From: Paralithodes platypus
Taxonomy: Eukaryota; Arthropoda; Malacostraca; Decapoda; Lithodidae
Direction: 5' to 3'
Length of the DNA: 64,000 bases
NCBI GenBank assembly: GCA_032716605.1
Contig: CM064495.1
Coordinates: 19,188,330-19,252,329, forward strand
The position numbers and the translations under genes were made by a program. The notes beneath the pieces were generated by a model. It made no database searches. It saw nothing but the letters and a program-made list of their open reading frames with translations, and was not told the DNA's origin. Of the stretch, positions 43,805 through 55,384 are shown in pieces. Every line of letters begins with the position of its first letter. Positions within the stretch are counted from its first letter, which is position 1.

Positions 43805-44035
43805 CTGAGGGATAGATATTATTCCTTTCAATATTCGTGGACACTTATTTTCACTTTCTTCTGGCTATCATTAGACGATTGTATTCAGTATAAGAAGACA
43901 TTATGGGAGTCAGAGGGTTAATTGAGGCATACTCTACCCCTTTCATTCCTAGACGGCATTCCAAAGTTGAGAAGAATCGTCTTTAATATTAGCTAGAATA
44001 GGGTGAAAAGCGTCCTCTTACACTGAAGGAGTTAA
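43805..44035. mobile_element. TTAA palindromic MITE (family C), decayed copy
   Basis: Inverted arms with TGGCTATCATTAGACGATTG and ATCGTCTTTAATATTAGCTA; right end AAGGAGTTAA; left TTAA lost. Confidence 0.7.
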
Positions 44036-44256
44036 CAGCCAGTTGATATACTATGTTAACATAGTGAACAGAGAATGGCATAGAAGACGGACACAGAGCA
44101 GATGCAATACAAGGAAACAATAAGGTAAAACATGTAATTAGAGTATCGGCCTGATTATTGATATGAGATATCATGCAAAGGCATTATTTGGTTTACTGCT
44201 ACGAGTCCTATGAGTACTGGTACCGTATACCTGAGCTGATTTTGGATGTAAGGCTA

Positions 44257-44470
44257 TTAACCCCTTCTATACTGGCGACGTCCTTTTAACTTTATTCTAG
44301 CTACTATTAGACAATTGTATTCAGTTTAACAAGGGACTGCAGCAATTGACAGCCTTTGAACTATCTCACCTAACCATTTTATTACCAGAGATCCTTCTTA
44401 AACTGCACAAAACTGTCTAAATATATCTAAATTATAATTTAAAAGACGTCGCCGGTACAGAAGGGGCTAA
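44257..44470. mobile_element. TTAA palindromic MITE (family C), well-preserved copy
   Basis: TTAACCCCTTCTATACTGGC on the left and GCCGGTACAGAAGGGGCTAA on the right (one change in the terminal TTAA). Confidence 0.85.
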
Positions 44471-44616
44471 TGAGACCATTATGTGGATGTTAGTGATGGC
44501 AATAGGCTATTAATACTTTATAAATACCGTATTATATTTACAGTAACAATAAACAGAGAATGAGAGAAGACAGGATGAACAAGAGAGAGCATCTAAAGGC
44601 TAATGTAGAGAGGTAG

Positions 44617-47370
44617 GGTGGTAGATGGTTGGTGGTATTTAGAGAGGTAGGGTGGTAGATGGTTGGTGGTATTTAGAGAGGTAGGGTGGTAGATGGTTGG
44701 TGGTATTTAGAGAGGTAGGGTGGTAGATGGTTGGTGGTATTTAGAGAGGTAGGGTGGTAGATGGTTGGTGGTATTTAGAGAGGTAGGGTGGTAGATGGTT
44801 GGTGGTATTTAGAGAGGTAGGGTGGTAGATGGTTGGTGGTATTTAGAGAGGTAGGGTGGTAGATGGTTGGTGGTATTTAGAGAGGTAGGGTGGTAGATGG
44901 TTGGTGGTATTTAGAGAGGTAGGGTGGTAGATGGTTGGTGGTATTTAGAGAGGTAGGGTGGTAGATGGTTGGTGGTATTTAGAGAGGTAGGGTGGTAGGT
45001 GGTATTTAGAGAGGTAAGATGGTTGATGGTATTTAGAGAGGTAGGGTGGTAGATGGTTGGTGGTATTTAGAGAGGTAGGGTGGTAGATGGTTGGTGGTAT
45101 TTAGAGAGGTAGGGTGGTAGATGGTTGGTGGTATTTAGAGAGGTAGGGTGGTAGATGGTTGGTGGTATTTAGAGAGGTAGGGTGGTAGATGGTTGGTGGT
45201 ATTTAGAGAGGTAGATGGTTGGTGGTATTTAGAGAGGTAGGGTGGTAGATGGTTGGTGGTATTTAGAGAGGTAGGGTGGTAGATGGTTGGTGGTATTTAG
45301 AGAGGTAGGGTGGTAGATGGTTGGTGGTATTTAGAGAGGTAGGGTGGTAGATGGTTGGTGGTATTTAGAGAGGTAGGGTGGTAGATGGTTGGTGGTATTT
45401 AGAGAGGTAGGGTGGTAGATGGTTGGTGGTATTTAGAGAGGTAGGGTGGTAGATGGTTGGTGGTATTTAGAGAGGTAGGGTGGTAGATGGTTGGTGGTAT
45501 TTAGAGAGGTAGGGTGGTAGATGGTTGGTGGTATTTAGAGAGGTAGGGTGGTAGATGGTTGGTGGTATTTAGAGAGGTAGGGTGGTAGATGGTTGGTGGT
45601 ATTTAGAGAGGTAGGGTGGTAGATGGTAGGTGGTATTTAGAGAGGTAAGATGGTTGATGGTATTTAGAGAGGTAGGGTGGTAGATGGTTGGTGGTATTTA
45701 GAGAGGTAGGGTGGTAGATGGTTGGTGGTATTTAGAGAGGTAGGGTGGTAGATGGTTGGTGTTATTTAGAGAGGTAGGGTGGTAGATGGTTGGTGGTATT
45801 TAGAGAGGTAGGGTGGTAGATGGATGGTGGTATTTAGAGAGGTAGATGGTTGGTGGTATTTAGAGAGGTAGGGTGGTAGATGGTTGGTGGTATTTAGAGA
45901 GGTAGGGTGGTAGATGGTTGGTGGTATTTAGAGAGGTAGGGTGGTAGATGGTTGGTGGTATTTAGAGAGGTAGGGTGGTAGATGGTTGGTGGTATTTAGA
46001 GAGGTAGGGTGGTAGATGGTTGGTGGTATTTAGAGAGGTAGGGTGGTAGATGGTTGGTGGTATTTAGAGAGGTAGGGTGGTAGATGGTTGGTGGTATTTA
46101 GAGAGGTAGGGTGGTAGATGGTTGGTGGTATTTAGAGAGGTAGGGTGGTAGATGGTTGGTGGTATTTAGAGAGGTAGGGTGGTAGATGGTTGGTGGTATT
46201 TAGAGAGGTAGGGTGGTAGATGGTTGGTGGTATTTAGAGAGGTAGGGTGGTAGATGGTTGGTGGTATTTAGAGAGGTAGGGTGGTAGATGGTTGGTGGTA
46301 TTTAGAGAGGTAGGGTGGTAGATGGTTGGTGGTATTTAGAGAGGTAGGGTGGTAGATGGTTGGTGGTATTTAGAGAGGTAGGGTGGTAGATGGTTGGTGG
46401 TATTTAGAGAGGTAGGGTGGTAGATGGTTGGTGGTATTTAGAGAGGTAGGGTGGTAGATGGTTGGTGGTATTTAGAGAGGTAGGGTGGTAGATGGTTGGT
46501 GGTATTTAGAGAGGTAGGGTGGTAGATGGTTGGTGGTATTTAGAGAGGTAGGGTGGTAGATGGTTGGTGGTATTTAGAGAGGTAGGGTGGTAGATGGTTG
46601 GTGGTATTTAGAGAGGTAGGGTGGTAGATGGTTGGTGGTATTTAGAGAGGTAGGGTGGTAGATGGTTGGTGGTATTTAGAGAGGTAGGGTGGTAGATGGT
46701 TGGTGGTATTTAGAGAGGTAGGGTGGTAGATGGTTGGTGGTATTTAGAGAGGTAGGGTGGTAGATGGTTGGTGGTATTTAGAGAGGTAGGGTGGTAGATG
46801 GTAGGTGGTATTTAGAGAGGTAGGGTGGTAGATGGTTGGTGGTATTTAGAGAGGTAGGGTGGTAGATGGTTGGTGGTATTTAGAGAGGTAGGGTGGTAGA
46901 TGGTTGGTGGTATTTAGAGAGGTAGGGTGATAGATGGTTGGTGGTATTTAGAGAGGTAGGGTGGTAGATGGTTGGTGGTATTTAGAGAGGTAGGGTGGTA
47001 GATGGTTGGTGGTATTTAGAGAGGTAGGGTGGTAGATGGTTGGTGGTATTTAGAGTGGTAGGGTGGTAGATGGTTGGTGGTATTTAGAGAGGTAGGGTGG
47101 TAGATGGTTGGTGGTATTTAGAGAGGTAGGGTGGTAGATGGTTGGCGGTATTTAGAGAGGTAGGGTGGTAGATGGTAGGTGGTATTTAGAGAGGTAGGGT
47201 GGTAGATGGTTGGTGGTATTTAGAGAGGTAGGGTGGTAGATGGTAGGTGGTATCTTCTAAAGGCTAATTTAGAGAGGTAGGGTGGTAGATGGTAGGTGGT
47301 ATCTTCTTAGAGAGGTAGGGTGGTAGATGGTAGGTGGTATCTTCTTAGAGAGGTAGGGTGGTAGATGGTA
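44617..47370. repeat. 34-bp G-rich minisatellite, about 80 copies
   Basis: Unit GATGGTTGGTGGTATTTAGA plus GAGGTAGGGTGGTA contains no C on the + strand. Shortened units (for example near 44998, 45208 and 45845) recur, suggesting higher-order duplications of about 600-650 bp. The last ~120 bp shift to a TATCTTCT-bearing variant. Confidence 0.97.
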
Positions 47371-47985
47371 GGTGTGTTCTTCTTCCACGAGTCACTGATC
47401 AACAGAAAGTAGACAAGTATAACTGATAATTATTTTTGGTATCATATTTATCAACTAACAGGGTCTTATTATATATATATTACATATTTTGCAATGTAGA
47501 ATGTATATCAAATTACCAAGTATAATCCTACACTAGTATTGTTGAATGTCTATCATGGGTATGGACACATGTTAGTACACAGAGAGGTTAATGACACCAG
47601 CTACAGCAGTATGTCGGAGGTTAACCAGTCTATGTTACTATAGGATCTCTTGTAGACAATGGTAGCTTCTCTCACTACCAACACCATAAAACAAAACTAT
47701 AGTGTGTGTGCTTTCCGGTAAATTCAGGCCCTTAGCAGCTGATTTATCGATACCTAATGGAAACTATGAAAGGCGCTATGTCTTTGTGTCTTAATATTGC
47801 CAAGTTGTCATTATTAACAACACATTTCGCTACAAAATCTTCGTAATAGCTGAGTAATCAATATGACGATATTGCAGTTTACTGTCAGCTGGGAATACAC
47901 AGAATATAGATAGAGGAAGATTATCATTGTACAAGTGAAGCGGGAGAAGACAACACTACGCAGACTATAGGTAGACCGTAGACAA
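47371..47985. other. Unassigned stretch between arrays
   Basis: Unique-looking AT-rich sequence; no gene seen. Confidence 0.4.
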
Positions 47986-48572
47986 TAGCTAAGAGTCAGT
48001 GTAGAGAGGTAGACATGTTAGGTGGTAGTTAGGTTCTTCCACTCAGAGTCAGTGTAGAGAGGTAGACATGTTAGGTGGTAGCTATGTTCTTCCACTCAGA
48101 GTCAGTGTAGAGAGGTAGGTATGTTAGGTGGTAGCTATGTTCTTCCACTCAGAGTCAGTGTAGAGAGGTAGGTATGTTAGGTGGTAGCTATGTTCTTCCA
48201 CTCAGAGTCAGTGTAAAGAGGTAGACATGTTAGGTGGTAGCTATGTTCTTCCCCTCAGAGTCAGTGTAGAGAGGTAGGTATGTTAGGTGGTAGCTATGTT
48301 CTTCCACTCAGAGTCAGTGTAAAGAGGTAGACATGTTAGGTGGTAGCTATGTTCTTCCACTCAGAGTCAGTGTAGAGAGGTAGGTATGTTAGGTGGTAGC
48401 TATGTTCTTCCACTCAGAGTCAGTGTAAAGAGGTAGACATGTTAGGTGGTAGCTATGTTCTTCCACTCAGAGTCAGTGTAGAGAGGTAGGTATGTTAGGT
48501 GGTAGCTATGTTCTTCCTCTCAGAGTCAGTGTAGAGAGGTAGACATGTTAGGTGGTAGTTACCGTAGGTTCT
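47986..48572. repeat. 53-bp minisatellite, about 11 copies
   Basis: Unit GTCAGTGTAGAGAGGTAGRY plus ATGTTAGGTGGTAGCTATG plus TTCTTCCACTCAGA. Two unit types (GGTAT and GACAT; TAGAGAGG and TAAAGAGG) tend to alternate, so an approximate 106-bp higher-order unit is visible. Confidence 0.95.
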
Positions 48573-48639
48573 TAATTACAGAGGTCGAGGAAGTTTTTAC
48601 TATCTGTTGATGAGGTAGACATTCGACAACACCTTAGAG

Positions 48640-49385
48640 ACAGAGTATAAAGGTAAACAGTAAGCAGTACGCAGTAGATAGCGGGTGTAGAGAGGTAGGA
48701 TGGAAGGTGGTAGATAGGCTGGAAGGTGGTAGGTAGGTAGAGAGATTGGTGGTAGGTAGTCAGGCAGATGCTTGATGGTAGATAGGTAACACGACTGGTA
48801 GAGAGGTAGATGGTTGATTGGCAGGTAGATGGTAGGTAGTTGAGTAGATGGTAGGTAGAGAGGTACTGTAGATGATAGGTAGAGAGATAGATGGTAGGCA
48901 GGGAGGTAGATTGTAGGTGGGTAGGTAGATGATAGGTAAAGAGGTAGATGGTAGGTAGAGAGGTAGATGGTAGGTAGAGAGGTAGATGATAGGTAAAGAG
49001 GTAGATGGTAGGTAGAGAGGTAGATGGTAGGTAGAGAGGTAGATGGTAGGTAGAGAGGTAGATGATAGGTAAAGAGGTAGATGTTAGGTAGAGAGGTAGA
49101 TGATAGGTAAAGAGGTAGAGAGGTAGATGGTAGGCAGGGAGGTAGATGGTTGGTAAGTAGGTAGAGAGGTAGATGGTAGGTAGGGATGTAGATGGCTGGT
49201 AGGGAGGTAGATGGTAGGCAGGGAGGTAGATGGTAGAGAGGTAGATGGTAGATAAAGAGGTAGATGGTAGGTAGAGAGGTAGATGTAGGCAGATCGTGGG
49301 TAGGTAGGTATAGAGGTAGATGGTTGGTAAGTAGGTAGGTAGGTAGGGAGGTAGATGGTAGGTAGGTAGGTAGGTATAGGCAGGT
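48640..49385. repeat. Degenerate GGTAGATGGTAGGTAGA array
   Basis: Irregular repeats of AGAGGTAGATGGTAGGT. The 288-aa minus-strand frame over it (YLPxxYLST-type repeats) is a repeat by-product. Confidence 0.93.
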
Positions 49386-50058
49386 AGGTTCTCCCACTAG
49401 CCAGCACCTGGTCTGTTCGCCGCTGGGTAATCGTGGGTGGGTGGGCCGGAGTGGAGGTCTCAACACTACTCAGGCTCACTACACCCCTCCCTGGCATTTG
49501 CACCCGGCATTACACATATATATTCGCCTCACTACTGTATAGGTTATATTGATTTGGCTTGATTATTCAGTGTAGGCTGATTTATATATACATACCGGTG
49601 CGTTTAGTTTCTCTTTAGTTAGATTGGCTAGATTAGGCTTGGTTTGATTAGGTTAGTTTCAAGAATGCTTAGGTTTGACTAGGGTAAATTAAATCGGTTA
49701 AGTTAAACCAGGTTTGATTATTCAGTGTAGGCTAATTTAGAGAAGATTACGTTTAGATTTGTTAGGCCATATTGGTTAGGTTAGGCTTGGTTTGATTAGG
49801 TTACGTTTAGGTTGTTTAGGTTTGACTAGGATAGGTTTGGCTAGGTTATACTAAGTTAAGTTAAGTATAATTATGATAGGCTTGATTTGGTTTAGATTCG
49901 TTACTCTTACATTGGTTAGCTTAAGTTTATGTTTGATTAGGTTAGTGTAGGTTATGTTTAATTTGGTTTGAATGGACTAGACCAGTCTATGTTTGATTGG
50001 GTAAGGATTAATTCGGACAGTGTTGGGTAAGTTAGGGTCAGGGAATTAAATTTACCGA
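49386..50058. repeat. Unique patch then degenerate TTAGG-like repeats
   Basis: 49386-49510 is a GC-richer unique patch. From about 49525 to 50030 the + strand is rich in GATTAGGTTAG, GGTTAGGTTAGGCTTGG and GTTTGATTAGGTTA words, irregularly spaced. TTAGG is the usual arthropod telomere unit, but the array is too degenerate to call telomeric. Confidence 0.5.
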
Positions 50059-50271
50059 TTAACCTCTTAAGGATTATGACGCGTTTTGACAGTTTATTCC
50101 GGTTTATTATTAGACTATTTCATCAGATTAGGAAGGATGTATGGAATTCAGAGGGTTAATTGAGATTGTTTTTACCCTTTCAATTTCAACAGATCCTTCC
50201 TAAGGTGTATAAAATCGTTTTATCTAGCCAGAATATACTGTCAGAATACATCCTAATCCTCAAGAGGTTAA
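50059..50271. mobile_element. TTAA palindromic MITE (family C), variant copy
   Basis: TTAACCTCTTAAGGATTATG on the left and ATCCTCAAGAGGTTAA-type sequence on the right; internal inverted arms. Confidence 0.8.
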
Positions 50272-50594
50272 CAAGTTGACAAGAAACCCCTGCCGGTGTA
50301 CAGTATTGTGTGGCCATTATTAACAGCATGTGTCAATATAGTCATTTTCAACATAGTTCAATTTGATGCTGTGAACTACGGAAGCCTAATCATTTGTTTG
50401 TAATTTTTTCGAACATGTTTAGGAATACAGTACGGCGTATGTTCCAGAACAACCTACTTTACTTTAGTTAACAAATATACTACTTTTAAGAAGACTTAAG
50501 CCTCTCATTGTATCACAGTGATATTTATGGTTGGATTCAACTATGTAGGAATGTGGTAAATCAGAATACTTGACTTATAACAGAAGCACGTAGC
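50272..50594. other. Unassigned stretch
   Basis: Nothing recognisable. Confidence 0.4.
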
Positions 50595-50785
50595 TAAGGT
50601 GTGAGGAGTGTGAGGAGACTGTGAGCAAGTGAACGTCCAGGTCTGAGCCCCTCCTCCCAAGGTTCTTGGAAGAGTCGGCATCGGGAGTGACGGACCACTT
50701 CCAGACCCCATGATGACAACCTCCACACCGATTGACAAGCCACTTCCAGACCTAGAGTGGCAGTTACACCATGCAACATTTGGTG
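50595..50785 (-). other. GC-rich unique island, all three minus frames open
   Basis: About 190 bp of non-repetitive sequence without minus-strand stops; one frame reads VWKWLVNRCGGCHHGVWKWS. A short internal duplication (GTCTGGAAGTGG twice) is present. No strong splice pair or homology, so only a weak exon candidate. Confidence 0.2.
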
Positions 50786-50864
50786 TACAATATCATAACA
50801 ATATCGGATCAGTATATAAAAAAATATTTATAACGGTTCATCAATTCAATAACAACGAAAATAA

Positions 50865-51003
<139 letters not shown>

Positions 51004-51013
51004 TGTATAAGTA

Positions 51014-51487
51014 GCTCTGCTTACCATAAAGTGTAAAGTTTATGTAATATTTGTAGGTAGTGTGCATTATATAATCCATTTAAGAAGTATTGATCAATAA
51101 TAGAATGGTAATGCAGGATGGAGTGTATGAGGAACCTTAAGGCGTCTGTCTGGCCTTGATCCACCCGCATAACATAACAAACCATAAATCCTGGTTATGA
51201 AAGAGATCGGCGCCACCCGTCTCCTATTATCCAGTCTGCTTACCCTCCTCAAATGTACATTCTTCTTTAGACTTGTTCTCGAATGTCTTCTCATCACCAA
51301 TCCTGGCAGAATCAGCCAGGATAAACGCCGTAATGTTCCTACTCTCCACCCTACATCATCACACTATTATTTATCAGTATTAAGTCTTCTTAAATGGATT
51401 AGTGTATACTGTATACACAAAATAAACTTAATTATAAATGCACACATAAATCAAATACTACTAAATTTACTTTCAGGTAAGCAGAGC
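51014..51487. mobile_element. TA-flanked short-TIR element, 474 bp
   Basis: Ends GCTCTGCTTACC and GGTAAGCAGAGC are perfect 12-bp inverted repeats, each flanked by TA (51012-51013, 51488-51489), as in Tc1/mariner-type MITEs. The interior is non-repetitive and encodes nothing recognised. Short TIRs beside a TA microsatellite could be coincidental. Confidence 0.5.
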
Positions 51488-51615
51488 TAGTTATATATGT
51501 ATATATTGGTATATATATATATATATATATAATATACTGTATATATAAATAAGAGTATATCCATTATTTTCGTCGTTATCGAATTGGTGACCCATTATTG
51601 ATGATATACACAAGT

Positions 51616-51651
<36 letters not shown>

Positions 51652-52278
51652 GGAAGCACCCACTGGTCTGAACTCCGGACAATTATCTTGGGGTTGATAT
51701 AATTTGATCCGAAAGCTGGAAAGGTGAGCAAGGAAGAATGAGAGAGATACACGGGGGAAGATACGGAAGGTGAGAAAAATAGATGAAGTGTGTGGTGTGG
51801 AGAACTCTCTCTCTCTCTCTCTCTGATTACATTTCTGTGTGGAGAGTAATACGAATGTTCACCCCTTTAGGCTACACAGATATTTACACACATTCGCACA
51901 CATAAATACACAGGAATGCACATACACGCACTGAGCGAAAGAGAGTGAGAGTGAGAGGTATAGGGATTATAATACCCTAGAGGCCTAGACAAAAAGGAAT
52001 GCAGATAAAATAATGAAGCAGATGTAGATAGGAAGCAAGGTAATTGGAGAAGCTTTCCGTATTTGGAGGTATAACAGAGGAGGGGACGGGGGCAGGGAGA
52101 GGAGAGGAATGTGTCGGTGGGTGGGGGGTTGGGGAGGGAAGGGGTGGAGGAGGAAGTAAGGTGGAATGTAAGGTTGGAGCAGAAGGAGGAGACAGGTTGT
52201 TGGGAGTCAAGTGGACAGAACTTTGATCTTTGTGAGGTTGCTTGTAGCTTGTTTATCTAACCTATGTGAAATGATATA
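51488..52278. other. Unassigned stretch with simple repeats
   Basis: (TA)n at 51513-51531, (GA)n plus polyG at 51616-51653, (CT)n at 51808-51825, and purine-rich DNA around 52060-52200. Confidence 0.5.
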
Positions 52279-52483
52279 CCCTGTTCCAAACAAGTAGGCA
52301 AAAGCTCTTGAACATTAACCTTTATAACTCACAAACGACAAAAGTCATCGAGCTAATATCTCTACCACTTAGGAAGGGTCAGCCAGGGAACAGGGGTGAA
52401 CATTTACAGCCCAATTGCTCTAGCCCTATTTGAGATACAGAGGTGAGGGTTCACGATTACTGGCCTACTTATTTGGAACAGGG
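52279..52483 (+). mobile_element. TA-flanked MITE (family D-TA), copy 1
   Basis: CCCTGTTCCAAACAAGTAGG on the left and its inverted form CCTACTTATTTGGAACAGGG on the right, flanked by TA. Size and TA flanks fit Tc1/mariner-type MITEs. Confidence 0.8.
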
Positions 52484-52526
52484 TATAGTAGAGAAAGGTT
52501 TTCTCACACCCAAAATTCCATGTATA

Positions 52527-52739
52527 CTCTGTTTCAAATAGGTACCGGGTAGTCCAGAAATCGTAACCCCTAACCTCTGTAGCTTAAACAGGGCTAGAAC
52601 AAATTGGATGTAAATTTCCACACCGATTCCCGGGCCGACCCTTCCCAAAATGGTAGAAATATTAGTTTGATTACTCTAGTCGTTTGTGAGTTATAGAGAT
52701 TAAAGTTCAAGAGTTTTGACCAACTTATTTGGAACAGGG
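52527..52739 (-). mobile_element. TA-flanked MITE (family D-TA), copy 2, inverted
   Basis: Reverse-complement copy of 52279-52483 (shared ACTCACAAACGAC core read on the minus strand) starting 43 bp beyond copy 1. The right TA is mutated. Confidence 0.8.
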
Positions 52740-53156
52740 TTTAGTTGAATATTGTAAATAACATGTGTAATGAAATCCCAATGTAGCTAGGAGATGAGTG
52801 GCTGGAGGGAGATGAGGTGGTGGTAATACAGTACTAAGGTGTACAGACTGTTGCCCACAGTCATTTGTATACAGTCCAGGATGTTATGTATTGAAGGAAA
52901 AGCAGTATGACTGATGTACAAGTTGAAATGCTAATGAAGTAGTTAGTTCATAGGATCAGTAATAAACGCTAGAGTTATTGAACCCTGTTGGAATACTTGT
53001 AACTAATTTAACAATCATATCAAAACTATAATTTCGAGAAGTGGAAATGTCTCAGCCCATTAGTTAAAAATCATTCAAGAAACGCTTGCAAAATATTGTT
53101 ATTGGAACTACCATGCAGCATATGGGAACACGTAACTTAATTTGGGGAGATTTCCA
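52740..53156. other. Unassigned stretch
   Basis: Nothing recognisable. Confidence 0.4.
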
Positions 53157-53472
53157 TTAAGGAGTTTTTTTGGACCCCCTTCTCCCTCATGCTTAGTCCC
53201 ATTAGTTTTGACATTCTAAGACGTTCGCCCCATCAATTTGACGATTTTAAAATCTTTCGCCCCAGTTCGGTCAATTTTAAGATAGTTTGTGCCATTTAAG
53301 TGTCGATTTTTTCCTGGCGAGCGATAGCCAGCCTGTATTTTAGGAGAAACCAGCCTTCGGCCGGGACAGTTTTCTACAGAAAAATGTACATACTTATCTC
53401 GAAAGGGGGTCTTGGGGGAATTTGTTTAAGCTTGATGGAGTTCTAGGGAGCAAACTAAAAACCTCCCCTTAA
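53157..53472 (+). mobile_element. MITE family A, copy 6
   Basis: TTAAGGAGTTTTTTTGG on the left, AAACCTCCCCTTAA on the right, with TGGCGAGCGATAGCCAGCCT and TTAAGCTTGATGGAGTTC inside. Confidence 0.85.
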
Positions 53473-53529
53473 GAATGACCTACTGTACACTGAAACCTGG
53501 ATAAAGTGATAATGTACTGCAAAACATAG

Positions 53530-54062
53530 GGATTTATAAGATGTATACATCATTTATAAGATGTATACATCAAAACATAGGGATTTATAAGATGTATACA
53601 TCATTTATAAGATGTATACATCAAAACATAGGGATTTATAAGATGTATACATCATTTATAAGATGTATACATCAAAACATAGGGATTTATAAGATGTATA
53701 CATCATTTATAAGATGTATACATCAAAACGTAGGGATTTATAAGATGTATACATCATTTATAAGATGTATACATCAAAACGTAGGGATTTATAAGATGTA
53801 TACATCATTTATAAGATGTATACATCAAAACATAGGGATTTATAAGATGTATACATCATTTATAAGATGTATACATCAAAACATAGGGATTTATAAGATG
53901 TATACATCATTTATAAGATGTATACATCAAAACAGGGATTTATAAGATGTATACATCATTTATAAGATGTATACATCAAAACATAGGGATTTATAAGATG
54001 TATACATCATTTATAAGATGTATACATCAAAACATAGGGATTTATAAGATGTATACATCATT
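53530..54062. repeat. 51-bp minisatellite, about 10 copies
   Basis: Each unit is two copies of ATTTATAAGATGTATACATC plus AAAACATAGGG. GATGTATACATC is a perfect 12-bp palindrome, so each unit holds two palindromes. 51 bp is a multiple of three, which explains the 134-aa frame. Confidence 0.97.
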
Positions 54063-54744
54063 TTGGGTATATTGGTGGTGATTTACCTTTCTATCAGTGT
54101 ACAAAATGAGGTTATTGCCACCATTATACGGTACCTTTAAATGGTTAGATTATTATGGACACAACTTTATTTACCCTTTTCATACCCACAAGTGTTGTCC
54201 TGTGTTGCCATCATATCTTGGAACCTGTAAGCAACATTTGTCTCTGACCGCAGCCGAGAGCCTCACAAAACAACGATGGAGATTTACGAGATGCGTTCAA
54301 CAAAGTGCAAATCGTACATACTTTCCCTTGACATTGCACTGTAAATATTGCATGTAACACTAATGATACACATACGCGCTTCAACGTGTTATAATGCGAA
54401 TAGATAAGTGGACTAACACTGTATTATGTGTACTACTTTTGTTAATTAAGTGTCCAATTATTACAGAGAGAGAGAGAGAGAGACTGTGTGTGTGTGTTAT
54501 TATTATTATTGCACATCTCACATATTCCATGCAAGAATAGACTTCTCAACGTGATGGGGACGCTGTACACTGGCTGCCTAACCTCTATATTTATATACTC
54601 AGTTTACGCTTACCTTTGTCATTGGAATATTGTCAGCTTCAAATAGAGCAGTTTGGAAATTAAAAAACAATCTAACCTGAAGAGAGAAGAAGAAGGGGAG
54701 GGAAGAAGAACCTGGGGGATCACAAGAGCAAGGAAGTGACTAAA
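54063..54744. other. Unassigned stretch
   Basis: An 86-aa frame at 54097-54357 (+) with several Cys lacks a recognised motif. Short (GA)n, (GT)n and (ATT)n lie near 54465-54510. Confidence 0.4.
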
Positions 54745-55030
54745 GGAATACAAGTGGCTGAGGAGAGAGATACCGGTACAAGGCATTAAATATATGCCGA
54801 GAAATGTTAAACAACGAAATACAAGTGTCTGAGGAGAGAGATACCGGTACAAGGCATTAAATATATGCCAAGAAATGTTAAACGACGAAATACAAGTGGC
54901 TGAGGAGAGAGATACCGGTACAAGGCATTAAATATATGTCAAGAAATGTTAAACAACGAAATACAAGTGGCTGAGGAGAGAGATACCGGTACAAGGCATT
55001 AAATATATGCCAAGACATGTTAAACAACGA
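54745..55030. repeat. 71-bp tandem repeat, 4 copies
   Basis: Unit starts GGAATACAAGTGGCTGAGGA or GAAATACAAGTG and contains GAGATACCGGTACAAGGC and AATATATGCCAAGAAATG. Confidence 0.95.
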
Positions 55031-55384
55031 AAATATACAGTTTTGATTCAATAAATATGGGTAAATGTGCAATGTAGATAGTGCAAGGAAAAAGCATTGT
55101 GAAATATATATATACTTTATCGCCATAAATAGGCCATTAAATTAATGAAATATGAGCAAGAATTAACAGATAGAACGGTGAGGTGTAATGTGATTAAATT
55201 ATTTGTATTAGTAGGGATCCCGAAACAAGGAACAGTATTACTAATGGTAACTCTCTTAAAAACTGTAATGTATGGTCGAGGAGACAGGCAAGGTACTAGG
55301 GCAGTCTGAGCTTTCGCAGGGGTGTGGGGATGGTCACTGGTCAGGTATCTTGTCATAGTCACGCTGTGTCTTCTTCTCTCGTCT

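Noticed and set aside
48600..49503. Minus-strand 288-aa Tyr/Leu/Pro/Ser-rich frame
   Set aside because: It reads the degenerate GGTAGATGGTAGG array; a related frame overlaps it in another register.
49525..50040. A telomere or telomere-proximal end
   Set aside because: TTAGG-like words are irregular and embedded in ordinary sequence on both sides; no uninterrupted array exists.
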